64,000 nucleotides of DNA from CAIKZY01 sp044374195 (lineage in GTDB: Bacteria > Actinomycetota > Actinomycetes > S36-B12): assembly GCA_044374195.1 (NCBI GenBank), contig JBILOY010000008.1, forward strand, positions 1 through 64,000, read 5' to 3'. A program made the translations under genes and the position numbers. Numbering within the stretch: the first letter of the stretch is position 1; each line of letters begins with the position of its first letter. Below, piece by piece: positions 44,454 through 53,167 of this stretch. Under the pieces are notes generated by a model that had not been told where the DNA came from, made no database searches, and saw nothing but the letters and a program-made list of their open reading frames with translations.

Positions 44454-45920
44454 GTGACTGCGCACCCGGCGACACTGCCTGCTTGGCCGGCCGGTGTTCG
44501 GGTCAAGCCCAAGCCCACCCACTGGCGTGTGGATGCCCCGGGGGTGCACGCACTCCAAGAATCCACGGCCCTCGCCGCAGGGCTCGCTCACGTGGGCGCG
44601 CTGGAAGTTCGGGTCGGTACCTGGAAACCGCCGAAGGGCTGGACAGGCTCTCCGAAGCTCGCCGAAGTCGCGTCATTCGATCTGAAGGCCAAGGGTGACG
44701 GGGTCAGGCTGCGGCTGCGCTTCTCCCCGGCTGTCGATGCCTCCGTCGCGCTCGCATCAGCCGTGCGCATCCTGCGGCCGACCTTGTCGATGAACCACTA
44801 TCCGAGCGTGGCCGTCGGGAATTCGCCCAGCGCCCGCATGGCTGCACTCGCCGGATGCATCAATGCCGCCCCTGGTCGCGACGCCGATCTAGTGATTGAA
44901 CAGGCTGACTGGGATGTTGATCCGACAATTCACCGCCCGGTCGGACGACGTTCCGATGTGCCCGCACGAGTGATTCCCCTCCCGGCATTGGGTGCAGAGC
45001 TCACAGCGGTGGATGTCGCGGCGCTTCGCACTACTAGTGGAGTCGTGGCGCCCGAGCTCGACTCACGACTGCGCCATCAGCTCGAGGCTTGCGGTCTCGT
45101 GGTGCGGAACTCGGCGGACGACTTTCCGGCGGCCGAGGATCTTCTCGGTTGGCAGGTGGAATCCGTTCGTGCTCGTCGTCATGTTCTGCGAGCGCAGACT
45201 CCTGCAGCCCTGCTCAACGACTGGCCGTCGGTCTCCGCGGTACTACTGACTCACCGCAGTGACTTTCTCGAGCATGCAATGCGCCAGCTCGCCGGTCTCA
45301 GATATCCGCGACTGGAGATCGTGCTGGCGCTTCATGGCGATCAGGTGAGCGATGAGCAGGTATCTCGCGCAATCGCCGGGCATCCCCACGCCGTGCGCGT
45401 GATCCGGATCGGCGCTGACGTGATCTTCGGAACCGCGATGCAGCAGGCGTGCGAATTCGCCGACGGTCAGCTCATCACCAAGGTCGACGATGACGACTTC
45501 TACGGGCCCGAGCACGTGTGGGATCTCGTGGTGGCGCGCATGTATTCCGCCGCGCAGGTCACAGGCAAGGCTCTCGACTTCATTCGCATCGAATCCGCTG
45601 ACATCACGGTGTTTCGCCCGGCCTACGGCGCCGAGAAGTTCGCCGATTTCGTGGCGGGCGGCACCATGCTGATCTCGCGCGCCGATCTCGATGAGATCGG
45701 TGGCTGGCGGCCCATGGACAAACACATCGATCGAGGCCTGCTCGATGCCTTCCTGGAAGCCGGAGCACTCGTGTATCGCACCACCGGCCTTGGATACATC
45801 TACGTGCGACGTGGAGCCGGCCACACGGCAATCGTCAGTGACGACCATTTCCTGACCAAGAACGCCTTCTCATGGCCTGGACTGCTTGCGCACCCAGAGT
45901 TCGGCACGGCCCATGAGTAG
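44454..45920 (+). CDS. Glycosyltransferase with GT2-like C-terminal half
   Basis: Protein of 488 aa; the first gene of a five-gene glycan cluster. The N-terminal 250 or so residues match nothing I recognise. From about residue 262 a GT-A domain is visible: VSAVLLTHRSDFLEHAMRQL, ITKVDDDDFYGPEHVWDL (the DxD metal site), and GGTMLISRADLDEIGGW. It is probably cytoplasmic, as no signal or membrane helix is seen. The GTG start at 44454 comes 23 bases after the acyl-CoA dehydrogenase, and its end overlaps the next gene by 8 bases. Sugar donor and acceptor are unknown. Confidence 0.78.
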   Translation: MTAHPATLPAWPAGVRVKPKPTHWRVDAPGVHALQESTALAAGLAHVGALEVRVGTWKPPKGWTGSPKLAEVASFDLKAKGDGVRLRLRFSPAVDASVALASAVRILRPTLSMNHYPSVAVGNSPSARMAALAGCINAAPGRDADLVIEQADWDVDPTIHRPVGRRSDVPARVIPLPALGAELTAVDVAALRTTSGVVAPELDSRLRHQLEACGLVVRNSADDFPAAEDLLGWQVESVRARRHVLRAQTPAALLNDWPSVSAVLLTHRSDFLEHAMRQLAGLRYPRLEIVLALHGDQVSDEQVSRAIAGHPHAVRVIRIGADVIFGTAMQQACEFADGQLITKVDDDDFYGPEHVWDLVVARMYSAAQVTGKALDFIRIESADITVFRPAYGAEKFADFVAGGTMLISRADLDEIGGWRPMDKHIDRGLLDAFLEAGALVYRTTGLGYIYVRRGAGHTAIVSDDHFLTKNAFSWPGLLAHPEFGTAHE

Positions 45921-46917
45921 TGCGCCCGCGGTCAGCGTGATCATGCCGGTGATTAACGAAGAGCAGCATCTGGCCGATTCAGTGAACCGGATCCTGGCGC
46001 AGGAATACGCCGGATCCATCAACGTCGTGATCGCCGTCGGGCCGTCGAAGGATCGCACCCGTGCCGTCGCCGACGAATTGCAGCGCTCGAGTGATCGGGT
46101 CATCGTTGTTGACAATCCTTCGGGTCGCACTCCTGCCGGTCTCAATGCGGCTATCGCGGCCGCAACGGGCGAGGTGATCGTTCGAGTCGATGGGCATGCG
46201 ATGATCCCGCCCGATTACGTAGCGATTGCTGTCGAGACTCTTGAGCGCACTGGCGCCGACAATGTCGGCGGAATCATGGCCGCGGAAGGGGTCACGGACT
46301 TCGGGGTCGCGGTTGCGCGTGCGATGACCTCCAGATTCGGCGTCGGGGGCGCGTCCTTCCACGTCGGTGGCGACGAAGGCCCCGCACTGACCGTGTACCT
46401 CGGAACGTTTAGGCGCAGCGCACTCGATCGAGTCGGCGGCTACGACGAGACCATGGTGCGGGCGCAGGACTGGGAGATGAATCTGCGCATCCGTGAGACC
46501 GGCGGCCTCATCTGGTTCACCCCCGCGATGCACGTGACATACCGGCCGCGAGCAACCGTGGGAGCACTCGCGCGGCAGTATCACGACTACGGACGCTGGC
46601 GCCGCGAGGTTGTGCGTCGTCACCCCGACACCCTTTCCCTGCGTTACCTGGCAGCACCCGTGGCTGTCGCAGCAATCGTGATCGGGCTGCTGCTCGTTGT
46701 GCTGGGCGTTGTCACCGGACAGGACTGGCTCTGGGTGATCGGCCTGATCGCCCCTCTGGGCTACCTAGCTGCAAATCTGCTCGCCAGCCTGATCAGTGCA
46801 ATGAGTGCGCCGCGTCTTCAGCTGCGCTCGGCCCTGTGGCTGCCGGTCGTGTACGGCACGATGCATCTGTGCTGGGGCGCGGGCTTCCTACGTGGTGGCG
46901 CGGGACGTGACGCCTGA
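45913..46917 (+). CDS. GT2-family glycosyltransferase with membrane helices
   Basis: Protein of 334 aa. The GT-A domain begins at once (VSVIMPVINEEQHLADSVNRIL), carries VRVDGHAMIPPDY (metal-binding region) and GGYDETMVRAQDWEMNLRI (acceptor and base region), and ends with about three hydrophobic segments (about 250-325). It resembles transferases adding sugars to lipid-linked precursors, such as ExoA and succinoglycan-type enzymes. ATG 45913 overlaps the previous stop by 8 bases; an upstream in-frame ATG lies inside the previous gene. Its stop overlaps the next start (TGATG). Confidence 0.88.
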   Translation: MSSAPAVSVIMPVINEEQHLADSVNRILAQEYAGSINVVIAVGPSKDRTRAVADELQRSSDRVIVVDNPSGRTPAGLNAAIAAATGEVIVRVDGHAMIPPDYVAIAVETLERTGADNVGGIMAAEGVTDFGVAVARAMTSRFGVGGASFHVGGDEGPALTVYLGTFRRSALDRVGGYDETMVRAQDWEMNLRIRETGGLIWFTPAMHVTYRPRATVGALARQYHDYGRWRREVVRRHPDTLSLRYLAAPVAVAAIVIGLLLVVLGVVTGQDWLWVIGLIAPLGYLAANLLASLISAMSAPRLQLRSALWLPVVYGTMHLCWGAGFLRGGAGRDA

Positions 46918-47834
46918 TGGCGTGGCTACGACGCCGGAGACCGATGCGGTGGGCAGTTGTCGTCGCATCGCCAAGCGGGGCTGACGGAGAGCAGTGGGGC
47001 GATACCTGGTTCGGGCGCGATCTCGTCGATGCGCTCAAACGACAAGGCCAGGCGGCTTCCCTCGTCTATCGCGGTGGTGCGAGCACCGAGGCGCGCGACA
47101 AGGACGATGTCGTTCTCGTATTGCGCGGGCTGCGCCGAGTCACTCCGCGTCGTGCCGGCAACACCTGGTTGCTCTGGGTCATTTCACACCCCGAGCTCGT
47201 CGACGATGGGGAGATTGCCGAGTACGACGCCGCATTCGCCGCGAGTTCAACCTGGAAGTCGGGCTCGGTGTCTCCGCTGCTCCAGGCGACGAATCCGCAG
47301 CGCTTCATGCCGAGTGCTGCAGGGCCTGACACGGGGGAGCCCTACCTGTTCGTGGGCTCCACGCGAGGCGAGTACCGGCCGATAGTTCGCGACGCGATCT
47401 CCGCCGGTATCCCGCTCGGTGTGTATGGGGTGGGCTGGAGTGAGTTCATTCCCGCAGAATTCATTCGCGGTGAGTTCATGCCCAATGGCGAATTGCCCGG
47501 CGCCTACGCCGGTGCAGGTGTCGTGCTGAATGACCATTGGCGAGAGATGGCCGATGACGGCTTCCTCTCCAATCGCCTGTTCGACGCGGTGGCAAGCGGT
47601 GCGCGGGTGATCAGCGATCAAGCAGCCGGCCTCACTGAAGTGTTCGGTGATGCCGTAGTCACGTACTCGTCCCCCGAACAGCTCGGTGAGATCCTGAAGG
47701 CGCCCCTCGAGACCGTGTTCGCTGAACGATCACGACGCATCGAAAATTCCGCACGCATCGCTGCCGAACACAGTTTCGACGTCAGGGCTGCTGAGCTCAT
47801 CGAGGCCGCAGAGCGGATCCGAGGTTCTGAGTGA
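46917..47834 (+). CDS. Glycosyltransferase, GT-B type (CgeB/Glyco_trans_1-like)
   Basis: Protein of 305 aa. Its C-terminal half reads like a spore-protein CgeB or Glyco_trans_1_2 domain: LNDHWREMADDGFLSNRLFD, then VASGARVISDQAAGLTEVFG, the donor-binding pattern of GT-B enzymes. The N-terminal half has GDTWFGRDLVDALKRQGQA, consistent with the first Rossmann domain. No membrane segment is seen. It is tightly coupled on both sides in the cluster. The substrate is unknown. Confidence 0.75.
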   Translation: MAWLRRRRPMRWAVVVASPSGADGEQWGDTWFGRDLVDALKRQGQAASLVYRGGASTEARDKDDVVLVLRGLRRVTPRRAGNTWLLWVISHPELVDDGEIAEYDAAFAASSTWKSGSVSPLLQATNPQRFMPSAAGPDTGEPYLFVGSTRGEYRPIVRDAISAGIPLGVYGVGWSEFIPAEFIRGEFMPNGELPGAYAGAGVVLNDHWREMADDGFLSNRLFDAVASGARVISDQAAGLTEVFGDAVVTYSSPEQLGEILKAPLETVFAERSRRIENSARIAAEHSFDVRAAELIEAAERIRGSE

Positions 47835-50590
47835 GCGGCTCTGCGCCTGATGTCACGGTCATCATGGCGGTGCACAACGATGTGCCCCGTCTGCCCAGGG
47901 CACTGCGCTCGCTCTCCCGCCAGACACTTGCCTCGATTGAGTTCGTCATCGTCGATGACGCATCGACCGATGGCTCGTACGAATTCGCACTTCGCGTAGC
48001 GGAGCAGGATCCGCGATTTCGTGTGTATCGAATGGATCGCAACTCCGGCGGATTTGCGGCGCCGCGCAATCGTGGATTAGTCGAGGCTCGTGGCGGATGG
48101 GTGCTGTTCTGCGACAGCGATGACGAACTCGAGATTCATGCAGCCAAGAATTTGCTACTCGCGGCCGAGCGGCACGGTGCAGATCTCAGTGCCGGCGTCA
48201 CCGAATTGGTCGAGCAGCGGTCGGGGAAGCGTCAGCGTGTGCAGGAATGGGCCCATCTGGCCGGGGGTGCTTCGTCGATCGCGGAGAGCACCGCACTTTT
48301 CTCCGAGGCTACGACTCACGGCCGCCTGTACCGCCGCGAGCGGCTGCAGCAGCTGAACCTGACCTTCGATCCCGCCCTGGTGGCCGCTGATTTCCTCTTC
48401 GCCTCGGCTGCCTTGCTTGGCTCTGAAGGCATCGCGCTGGTGCCCGAGACCGTGTATCTGCGGCACGTGGATCGTCTAGGCGAGGAGCTCACGTCAGGTC
48501 GAAGGCGCTGGTTGATCCGACATCTCGGCGATCGACTCGAGGCTCTCCGCCGTATCGACGCGCTCATCGCAGCTCGGCCCGATGACCGGCGTCGATATGC
48601 CGCGACTCTTCGCTTCCTGAACGAGGATCTTGCCGGCTACCTCACGGTGATCCTGGACTCTGATGACGCCTCGGCCATTCTCGTGGCAGATCAATTGCGC
48701 GAATACCTGCGTGACATGAACCTTGAGCCGGCTGCAGAGCTTGCCCCGTTCTTGCGCGTGGCGCTGTATCACCTGTTGATCGACGATCTCGACGGCATCC
48801 GGCGGGCGACGCGGTTTATTCGGTGGGCGGCGAGCGTTGATGGCACCGTGCACATGCGTGACGGGCGCGAGCTGTGGGTGTGCACGGATGACCATCCGCT
48901 CGGCGATGTCGCAGGACACGAAGCTGATTGGTGGCTCGACGTCACGCGGCAGGGCCTGTCACGCATCCCGCTTACCCAGCGGCGCTACTGCCATCAACTG
49001 ACCTCAGTAATCGATGATCGACTTCACGGCTCCACGTCGGATTTCCTCGACTCGCTCTCGGATATCACCGCAGCACGGGCAGTCGTCCTTGATGAAGGCC
49101 GAGTAGTTGCTGCCGCGCCTGTCGAGTTCGAACACGTGACTCCTGTGCACTGGGAGTGGTCAACAACCCAAAGACTCAAGCCCATCGGAAGCCTTGAACT
49201 TGGCGACCGGGGATTTTTGGGGCTTGAACTCACCTTCTCTGACCGCGTGAATACCTCTGTGGTGCGTGCATCGGAGGTACGTGCCGGAACCACGATGTCT
49301 ATACGCGTCTCCGCACTTCGCCGAGAGGGTCTTCACCTCGAGGCGCGGGGCCAGGGCATCGTGGGCTGGCGTCTCATCCGTCGATCGGTGCTGGGCCTTG
49401 CTGCGGCGGGCCTGCGCAAGGGTTGGTTCGCTCTTCCCGGAACCCGGGCACTCGCGTCGCGCTGGCAGCGGTTCACTCACATCACGCTTCCGAAGATCGC
49501 GCGAAGGCTGGGGGAGTACCTACCCGACCGTCGAGCATTCGTGATCTCCAGCGATCACGGCCGTCAGCTCACCGGGCATCCGAGAGCAATGGCCGACTAC
49601 CTGCATGTCGAGGTGCCCCATGCGCGTGTGCGCTGGCTCGGATCCGCCGCCGCAGTCACCGGCCTCGACTGGCTGACTCTCGTTGACCCGAGCACTATCC
49701 GAGGGGCCTGGCGTATTGCGAGAGCCGGGTACTGGATCGACGACTTCGGCATCGACACGAGCATTCGCAAGAGTCGACGGACGAAGTACCTGCAGACCTG
49801 GCACGGCATCGCGTTGAAACGAGTCGGCTCTGATGCGCCGGACTGGCCGCTGCTTTCCCCTCGGGTGCGTTTGCCGCGACCGACGAACAGGGATCGCTGG
49901 GATGCGCTTATTGCTCCGTCGGAGTTCTTCGCGCAGACAACAGCGCGTGCAATCGGATTCACCGGCCCGCTCATCGAGAACTGCTCACCCCTGGGTGACG
50001 CAATCATGCGATCCAGCACGGATCGAGATGTGCGTCATAAGCTCGACCTTCCGCTTGATCGGCCGGTAGTCGTGTACTCGCCCACGGCTCGGGCGACTGA
50101 CGAGGCGCATCTTGACCTTGCCGCCTGGTGGCGTGACTTCGGGAACTCGGCGTACCTGCTGGTGCGCTCGCATCCCGCAGATCCCTTGGTCGTCCCCGCC
50201 CGATGGTCTAACGGAATTCGAGATATCTCGGCCGAGGGTGACATTGCCTCGTATCTGGGAGCGGCCGATGCCTTGCTGACCGACTACTCGGCTGTCGCCT
50301 TCGACTTTGCTCGGCTCGGTCGTCCGATCGGATTCTTCGTGCCCGATTACGAGAGATTCACCCGGCGCTCCGTGGGTCTCTACCTCGATCTTGCGACGAG
50401 CGGTCCTGGCCCACTTCTGCGCAATGCCGATGAGCTCGCGGTGTGGGTGCAGGCCTTGATCGAGGCGACCCCGACCGGGGGCTTCGATACCGATCCGGTC
50501 GGACACCGTGACTTCGTCTCGATGTTCGCCGGCGAACTGGATGGAACGAGTGCGCACCGCGCCGTTGAACACCTGCGAGGAATGCGATGA
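47831..50590 (+). CDS. GT2 glycosyltransferase fused to TagF-like glycerophosphotransferase
   Basis: Protein of 919 aa with two catalytic domains. The N-terminal GT-A domain (about 5-230) opens with VTVIMAVHNDVPRLPRALRS and has VDDASTDGSYEFALRV and CDSDDELE. A middle region of unclear fold covers about 230-560. The C-terminal CDP-glycerol:glycerophosphotransferase-like domain (about 570-900) carries YLQTWHG (residues 653-659) and the DYS motif at 818-820 followed by AVAFDF. It could build a sugar and polyol-phosphate repeat such as a teichoic-acid-like polymer. The GTG start overlaps the previous stop, and its own stop overlaps the next gene. Confidence 0.87.
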   Translation: MSGSAPDVTVIMAVHNDVPRLPRALRSLSRQTLASIEFVIVDDASTDGSYEFALRVAEQDPRFRVYRMDRNSGGFAAPRNRGLVEARGGWVLFCDSDDELEIHAAKNLLLAAERHGADLSAGVTELVEQRSGKRQRVQEWAHLAGGASSIAESTALFSEATTHGRLYRRERLQQLNLTFDPALVAADFLFASAALLGSEGIALVPETVYLRHVDRLGEELTSGRRRWLIRHLGDRLEALRRIDALIAARPDDRRRYAATLRFLNEDLAGYLTVILDSDDASAILVADQLREYLRDMNLEPAAELAPFLRVALYHLLIDDLDGIRRATRFIRWAASVDGTVHMRDGRELWVCTDDHPLGDVAGHEADWWLDVTRQGLSRIPLTQRRYCHQLTSVIDDRLHGSTSDFLDSLSDITAARAVVLDEGRVVAAAPVEFEHVTPVHWEWSTTQRLKPIGSLELGDRGFLGLELTFSDRVNTSVVRASEVRAGTTMSIRVSALRREGLHLEARGQGIVGWRLIRRSVLGLAAAGLRKGWFALPGTRALASRWQRFTHITLPKIARRLGEYLPDRRAFVISSDHGRQLTGHPRAMADYLHVEVPHARVRWLGSAAAVTGLDWLTLVDPSTIRGAWRIARAGYWIDDFGIDTSIRKSRRTKYLQTWHGIALKRVGSDAPDWPLLSPRVRLPRPTNRDRWDALIAPSEFFAQTTARAIGFTGPLIENCSPLGDAIMRSSTDRDVRHKLDLPLDRPVVVYSPTARATDEAHLDLAAWWRDFGNSAYLLVRSHPADPLVVPARWSNGIRDISAEGDIASYLGAADALLTDYSAVAFDFARLGRPIGFFVPDYERFTRRSVGLYLDLATSGPGPLLRNADELAVWVQALIEATPTGGFDTDPVGHRDFVSMFAGELDGTSAHRAVEHLRGMR

Positions 50591-51708
50591 GGCATTCCAT
50601 GGGGCCTGCGGTGGGGCACCGGATCGTCATACTCGCCAACGACATCGACGGTGTCGGTGGAGCGCAGCGTGTCGCGCACTCTCTCGCCAACGGACTGGCA
50701 CTTCGAGGCTTCGACGTTGAACTTGCCGGCATAGTGCCCTTCGAGCCCCGTCATACGTTCATCACCGAGCCGGCTTACCGAACTCGTGTTCTAGGTGACC
50801 GTCCGCAGCCCGTGCGCGAGGATGAGGCGGGGCGCCAGCGTCTGCGCGAGCTGTGCTGCGCACGACTCGACGAACTCCTTCGCGAAGGCCCACCCGGCAT
50901 CGTGATCACCACGCAGGTGTGGGCGATGGAGCATCTTGCCGAGATCGATCATCGCGACTGGCGTGTGATCGGGCAGTACCACTCATCCTTTGAAGCGGCT
51001 GCGAGCGGTCCGGAGCTCGACCGACTTCGGTCTGCTTATGCCGACATAGATGCTTTCGCTCTGCTGACCGACGAGGATGCCCAGCGCTTCAGGCAGGCGG
51101 GGCTCAACAACACCTGCGCGATTCCGAATGCAGTGAGTTTCTTCCCCGATCGCCCGGCCGCTCTCGCGACCAACACGCTCACGTACCTGGGGCGACTCTC
51201 GGTCGAGAAGGGCCCGCAGTTCCTGGTTGAGGCATGGGGTCGCATCGCTGCGTCTCATCCGGACTGGTCACTGCAATTCGTGGGCGATGGCCCTGATGAG
51301 CCCACTGTTCGCGCCATGGTCGATCGCCTGCCCGAGGGTGCGGAGCGCATTTCCTTCCACGCTCCTGTCGCCGATCCCGAGCGGCTTCTTCTGGGGAGTG
51401 ATCTCGTGGTGCTGCCGTCCCTGGTCGAGGGATTCCCCTTGGTGCTTGCCGAGGCCATGGCCTGTGGCGTGCCCGTAGTTGCCACCGATTGCTCGGCGGG
51501 TGTTCGTGCACTGCTCAAGGAGGGCGTAACCGGACTCCTGGCTGCTCGCGGCGATTCCGGCTCACTCAGCCGAGCGTTGAGCACTGCTATGGAATCCCGC
51601 GAGCTTCGAGTAAAGCTTGGATCAGGCGGGCGCATGGCCGCCCGGGAACTGCTTCCCGATCAGATTCTGGGCCGCTGGGAAGCGCTGTTCAGCGACGTCC
51701 TGCGCTAA
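50587..51708 (+). CDS. GT4-family glycosyltransferase
   Basis: GT-B enzyme of 373 aa. The N-terminal domain opens with ANDIDGVGGAQRVAHSLANGLALRG. The C-terminal domain carries YLGRLSVEKGPQFLVEAW, then SLVEGFPLVLAEAMACGVPVVATDCSAG, the E-x7-E donor site of GT4 retaining transferases. ATG 50587 overlaps the fusion gene's stop. It is the last gene of the cluster, with only one base between its stop and the 3' end of the tRNA-Leu on the other strand. Confidence 0.9.
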   Translation: MRHSMGPAVGHRIVILANDIDGVGGAQRVAHSLANGLALRGFDVELAGIVPFEPRHTFITEPAYRTRVLGDRPQPVREDEAGRQRLRELCCARLDELLREGPPGIVITTQVWAMEHLAEIDHRDWRVIGQYHSSFEAAASGPELDRLRSAYADIDAFALLTDEDAQRFRQAGLNNTCAIPNAVSFFPDRPAALATNTLTYLGRLSVEKGPQFLVEAWGRIAASHPDWSLQFVGDGPDEPTVRAMVDRLPEGAERISFHAPVADPERLLLGSDLVVLPSLVEGFPLVLAEAMACGVPVVATDCSAGVRALLKEGVTGLLAARGDSGSLSRALSTAMESRELRVKLGSGGRMAARELLPDQILGRWEALFSDVLR

Positions 51709-51709
51709 G

Positions 51710-51791
51710 TACGGGAGAAGGGACTTGAACCCTCACGTCCGAAGACACAGGATCCTAAATCCTGCGTGTCTGCCAATTCCACCACTCCCGC
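51710..51791 (-). tRNA. tRNA-Leu (anticodon TAG)
   Basis: 82-base class II tRNA. The 7-bp acceptor stem closes with G-U at the end, and the discriminator is A. The anticodon loop TTTAGGA gives anticodon UAG for CUN leucine codons. The long variable arm has a TTCG tetraloop and the T-loop is TTCAAGT. CCA is not encoded. The 3' end lies one base from the stop of the convergent glycosyltransferase, and the 5' end is 36 bases downstream of the zinc-uptake/bcp operon on the same strand. Confidence 0.95.
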
Positions 51792-51827
51792 GTGATTACA
51801 GAAGTCTACGACAGGTCTAGCTGCGGG

Positions 51828-52289
51828 CTAGATCTCCAGGTCGCGCATGAGCTTGGCGACGTGGCCGGTGGCCTTGACGTTGTAGAACGCGTGCTCGATC
51901 TTGCCCGTGGGGTCAATGACGAAAGTCGAGCGGATCACGCCCGTAACAGTCTTGCCGTACATCATCTTCTCGCCGAAGGCCCCGTAGGAGGCGAGTACTG
52001 ACTTGTCAGGATCGCTGAGGAGGGTGAAGGTCAGATCGTCGTTCTCACGGAACTTGGCGAGCTTCTCGGGCTTGTCAGGCGAGATGCCGATGATGGCGAG
52101 GTCGTGCTTGGCGAATGCCTTGAGGTTGTCGCGGAAGTCGCAGGCCTGCTTGGTGCAGCCCGGGGTCATCGCAGCAGGGTAGGCATACAGCAGCACGCTC
52201 GTGCCCTTGAAGTCGGAGAGTTTCACGGTCTTGCCCGCATCGTCGAGGAGTGCGAAGGCAGGGGCCTTGTCGCCGGGTTCGAGTCTCAT
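51828..52289 (-). CDS. bcp: Thioredoxin-dependent peroxiredoxin (BCP/PrxQ)
   Basis: Protein of 153 aa reducing hydroperoxides with thioredoxin. The peroxidatic cysteine is C45 in TPGC and the resolving one C50 (CTKQAC), the atypical 2-Cys BCP spacing of four. DFRD and the GKIEHAF strand are conserved. Its ATG overlaps the znuB stop, so it is translated as the last gene of the zinc-uptake operon, an unusual partner that suggests peroxide defence under zinc limitation. Confidence 0.93.
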   Translation of the reverse strand: MRLEPGDKAPAFALLDDAGKTVKLSDFKGTSVLLYAYPAAMTPGCTKQACDFRDNLKAFAKHDLAIIGISPDKPEKLAKFRENDDLTFTLLSDPDKSVLASYGAFGEKMMYGKTVTGVIRSTFVIDPTGKIEHAFYNVKATGHVAKLMRDLEI

Positions 52290-53167
52290 CTGGTTACCAC
52301 CGGGGCTAGTTCGGCTACATCGTGATGCTTATCGAGTCCGGCGGAACGACGCAGGCCGCGGCCGCCGGTGATGGCGAGAACGATAACGAAGATCGCGGCG
52401 CCGACCAGCACGATCATCGTGCCCGAGGGGACGCCTGCGTAGTAGCTGGCGTACATTCCGACGAAGCCGCAGAACAGCCCGATGCCAGTGCTCCAGGCGA
52501 GCATCTTGCCGAAGGAGTCGGTGAGCATTCGGCCGACCACCGCGGGGATGACCAGCATTGCCGCGACGAGAGTTACGCCGATCACGGTGAGCGTGGCGAG
52601 AATCGACAGCGACAGCACGATCATCAGCATCGCCTCAAGACGTGCGACGCGAACGCCGGAAACATCGGCTACGTCGGGGTCGAAGGTCGAGAAGATCAAC
52701 GCGCGGTAGCGCAGGAAGACGAACAGTGCCGCGAGGATGCTGATGGCGACGAGGCCGATGATCTGCTCCACGCTGATTCCGAGGATGCTGCCGAACAGCG
52801 CGTTCTCGAATGACGGCCCACTGGTGCCGAACTTCGCGAAGAGTGCGACGCCGAGGGCGAAGGAAGCTGTCGTGATGACTCCGATGGCCGCGTCAGCGCC
52901 CACCCGGCCCTTGCGGGCGACAGTCGTAATGGCGATCGCTGAGGCCACGCCCCATAGGCCGGCGCCGAGCATGTAGAACTGCGCAGCAAAGAGCTGGGAG
53001 GCGGCGAATCCGCCGAAGATCGAGTGCGAGAGGCCATGGCCGATGTAGCTCATGCCGCGCAGCACGATGAAGACGCCGATGAAGCCGAGCAAAGCGCCCG
53101 ACAAGGTCGCGACGATCAGGCCCTTGTTGAAGAAGGCGTAGGAGAGGGGCTCGAGAAGGGCATCCAT
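52286..53167 (-). CDS. znuB: Zinc/manganese ABC transporter permease
   Basis: ABC-3 family permease of 293 aa with about eight hydrophobic segments. FNKGLIVATLSGALLGFIGVF and the GLSHSIFGG motif are family signatures (EAA-like loop for ATPase contact). The start overlaps the znuC stop by one base and the stop overlaps bcp. Zn versus Mn is not decided by the permease alone; the upstream palindrome favours zinc. Confidence 0.91.
   Translation of the reverse strand: MDALLEPLSYAFFNKGLIVATLSGALLGFIGVFIVLRGMSYIGHGLSHSIFGGFAASQLFAAQFYMLGAGLWGVASAIAITTVARKGRVGADAAIGVITTASFALGVALFAKFGTSGPSFENALFGSILGISVEQIIGLVAISILAALFVFLRYRALIFSTFDPDVADVSGVRVARLEAMLMIVLSLSILATLTVIGVTLVAAMLVIPAVVGRMLTDSFGKMLAWSTGIGLFCGFVGMYASYYAGVPSGTMIVLVGAAIFVIVLAITGGRGLRRSAGLDKHHDVAELAPVVTR

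Noticed and set aside
44431..51791. Glycosyltransferase cluster as a complete mobile genomic island
   Set aside because: No integrase, transposase or duplicated tRNA 3' end was found at either border; only the tRNA adjacency remains as a hint.
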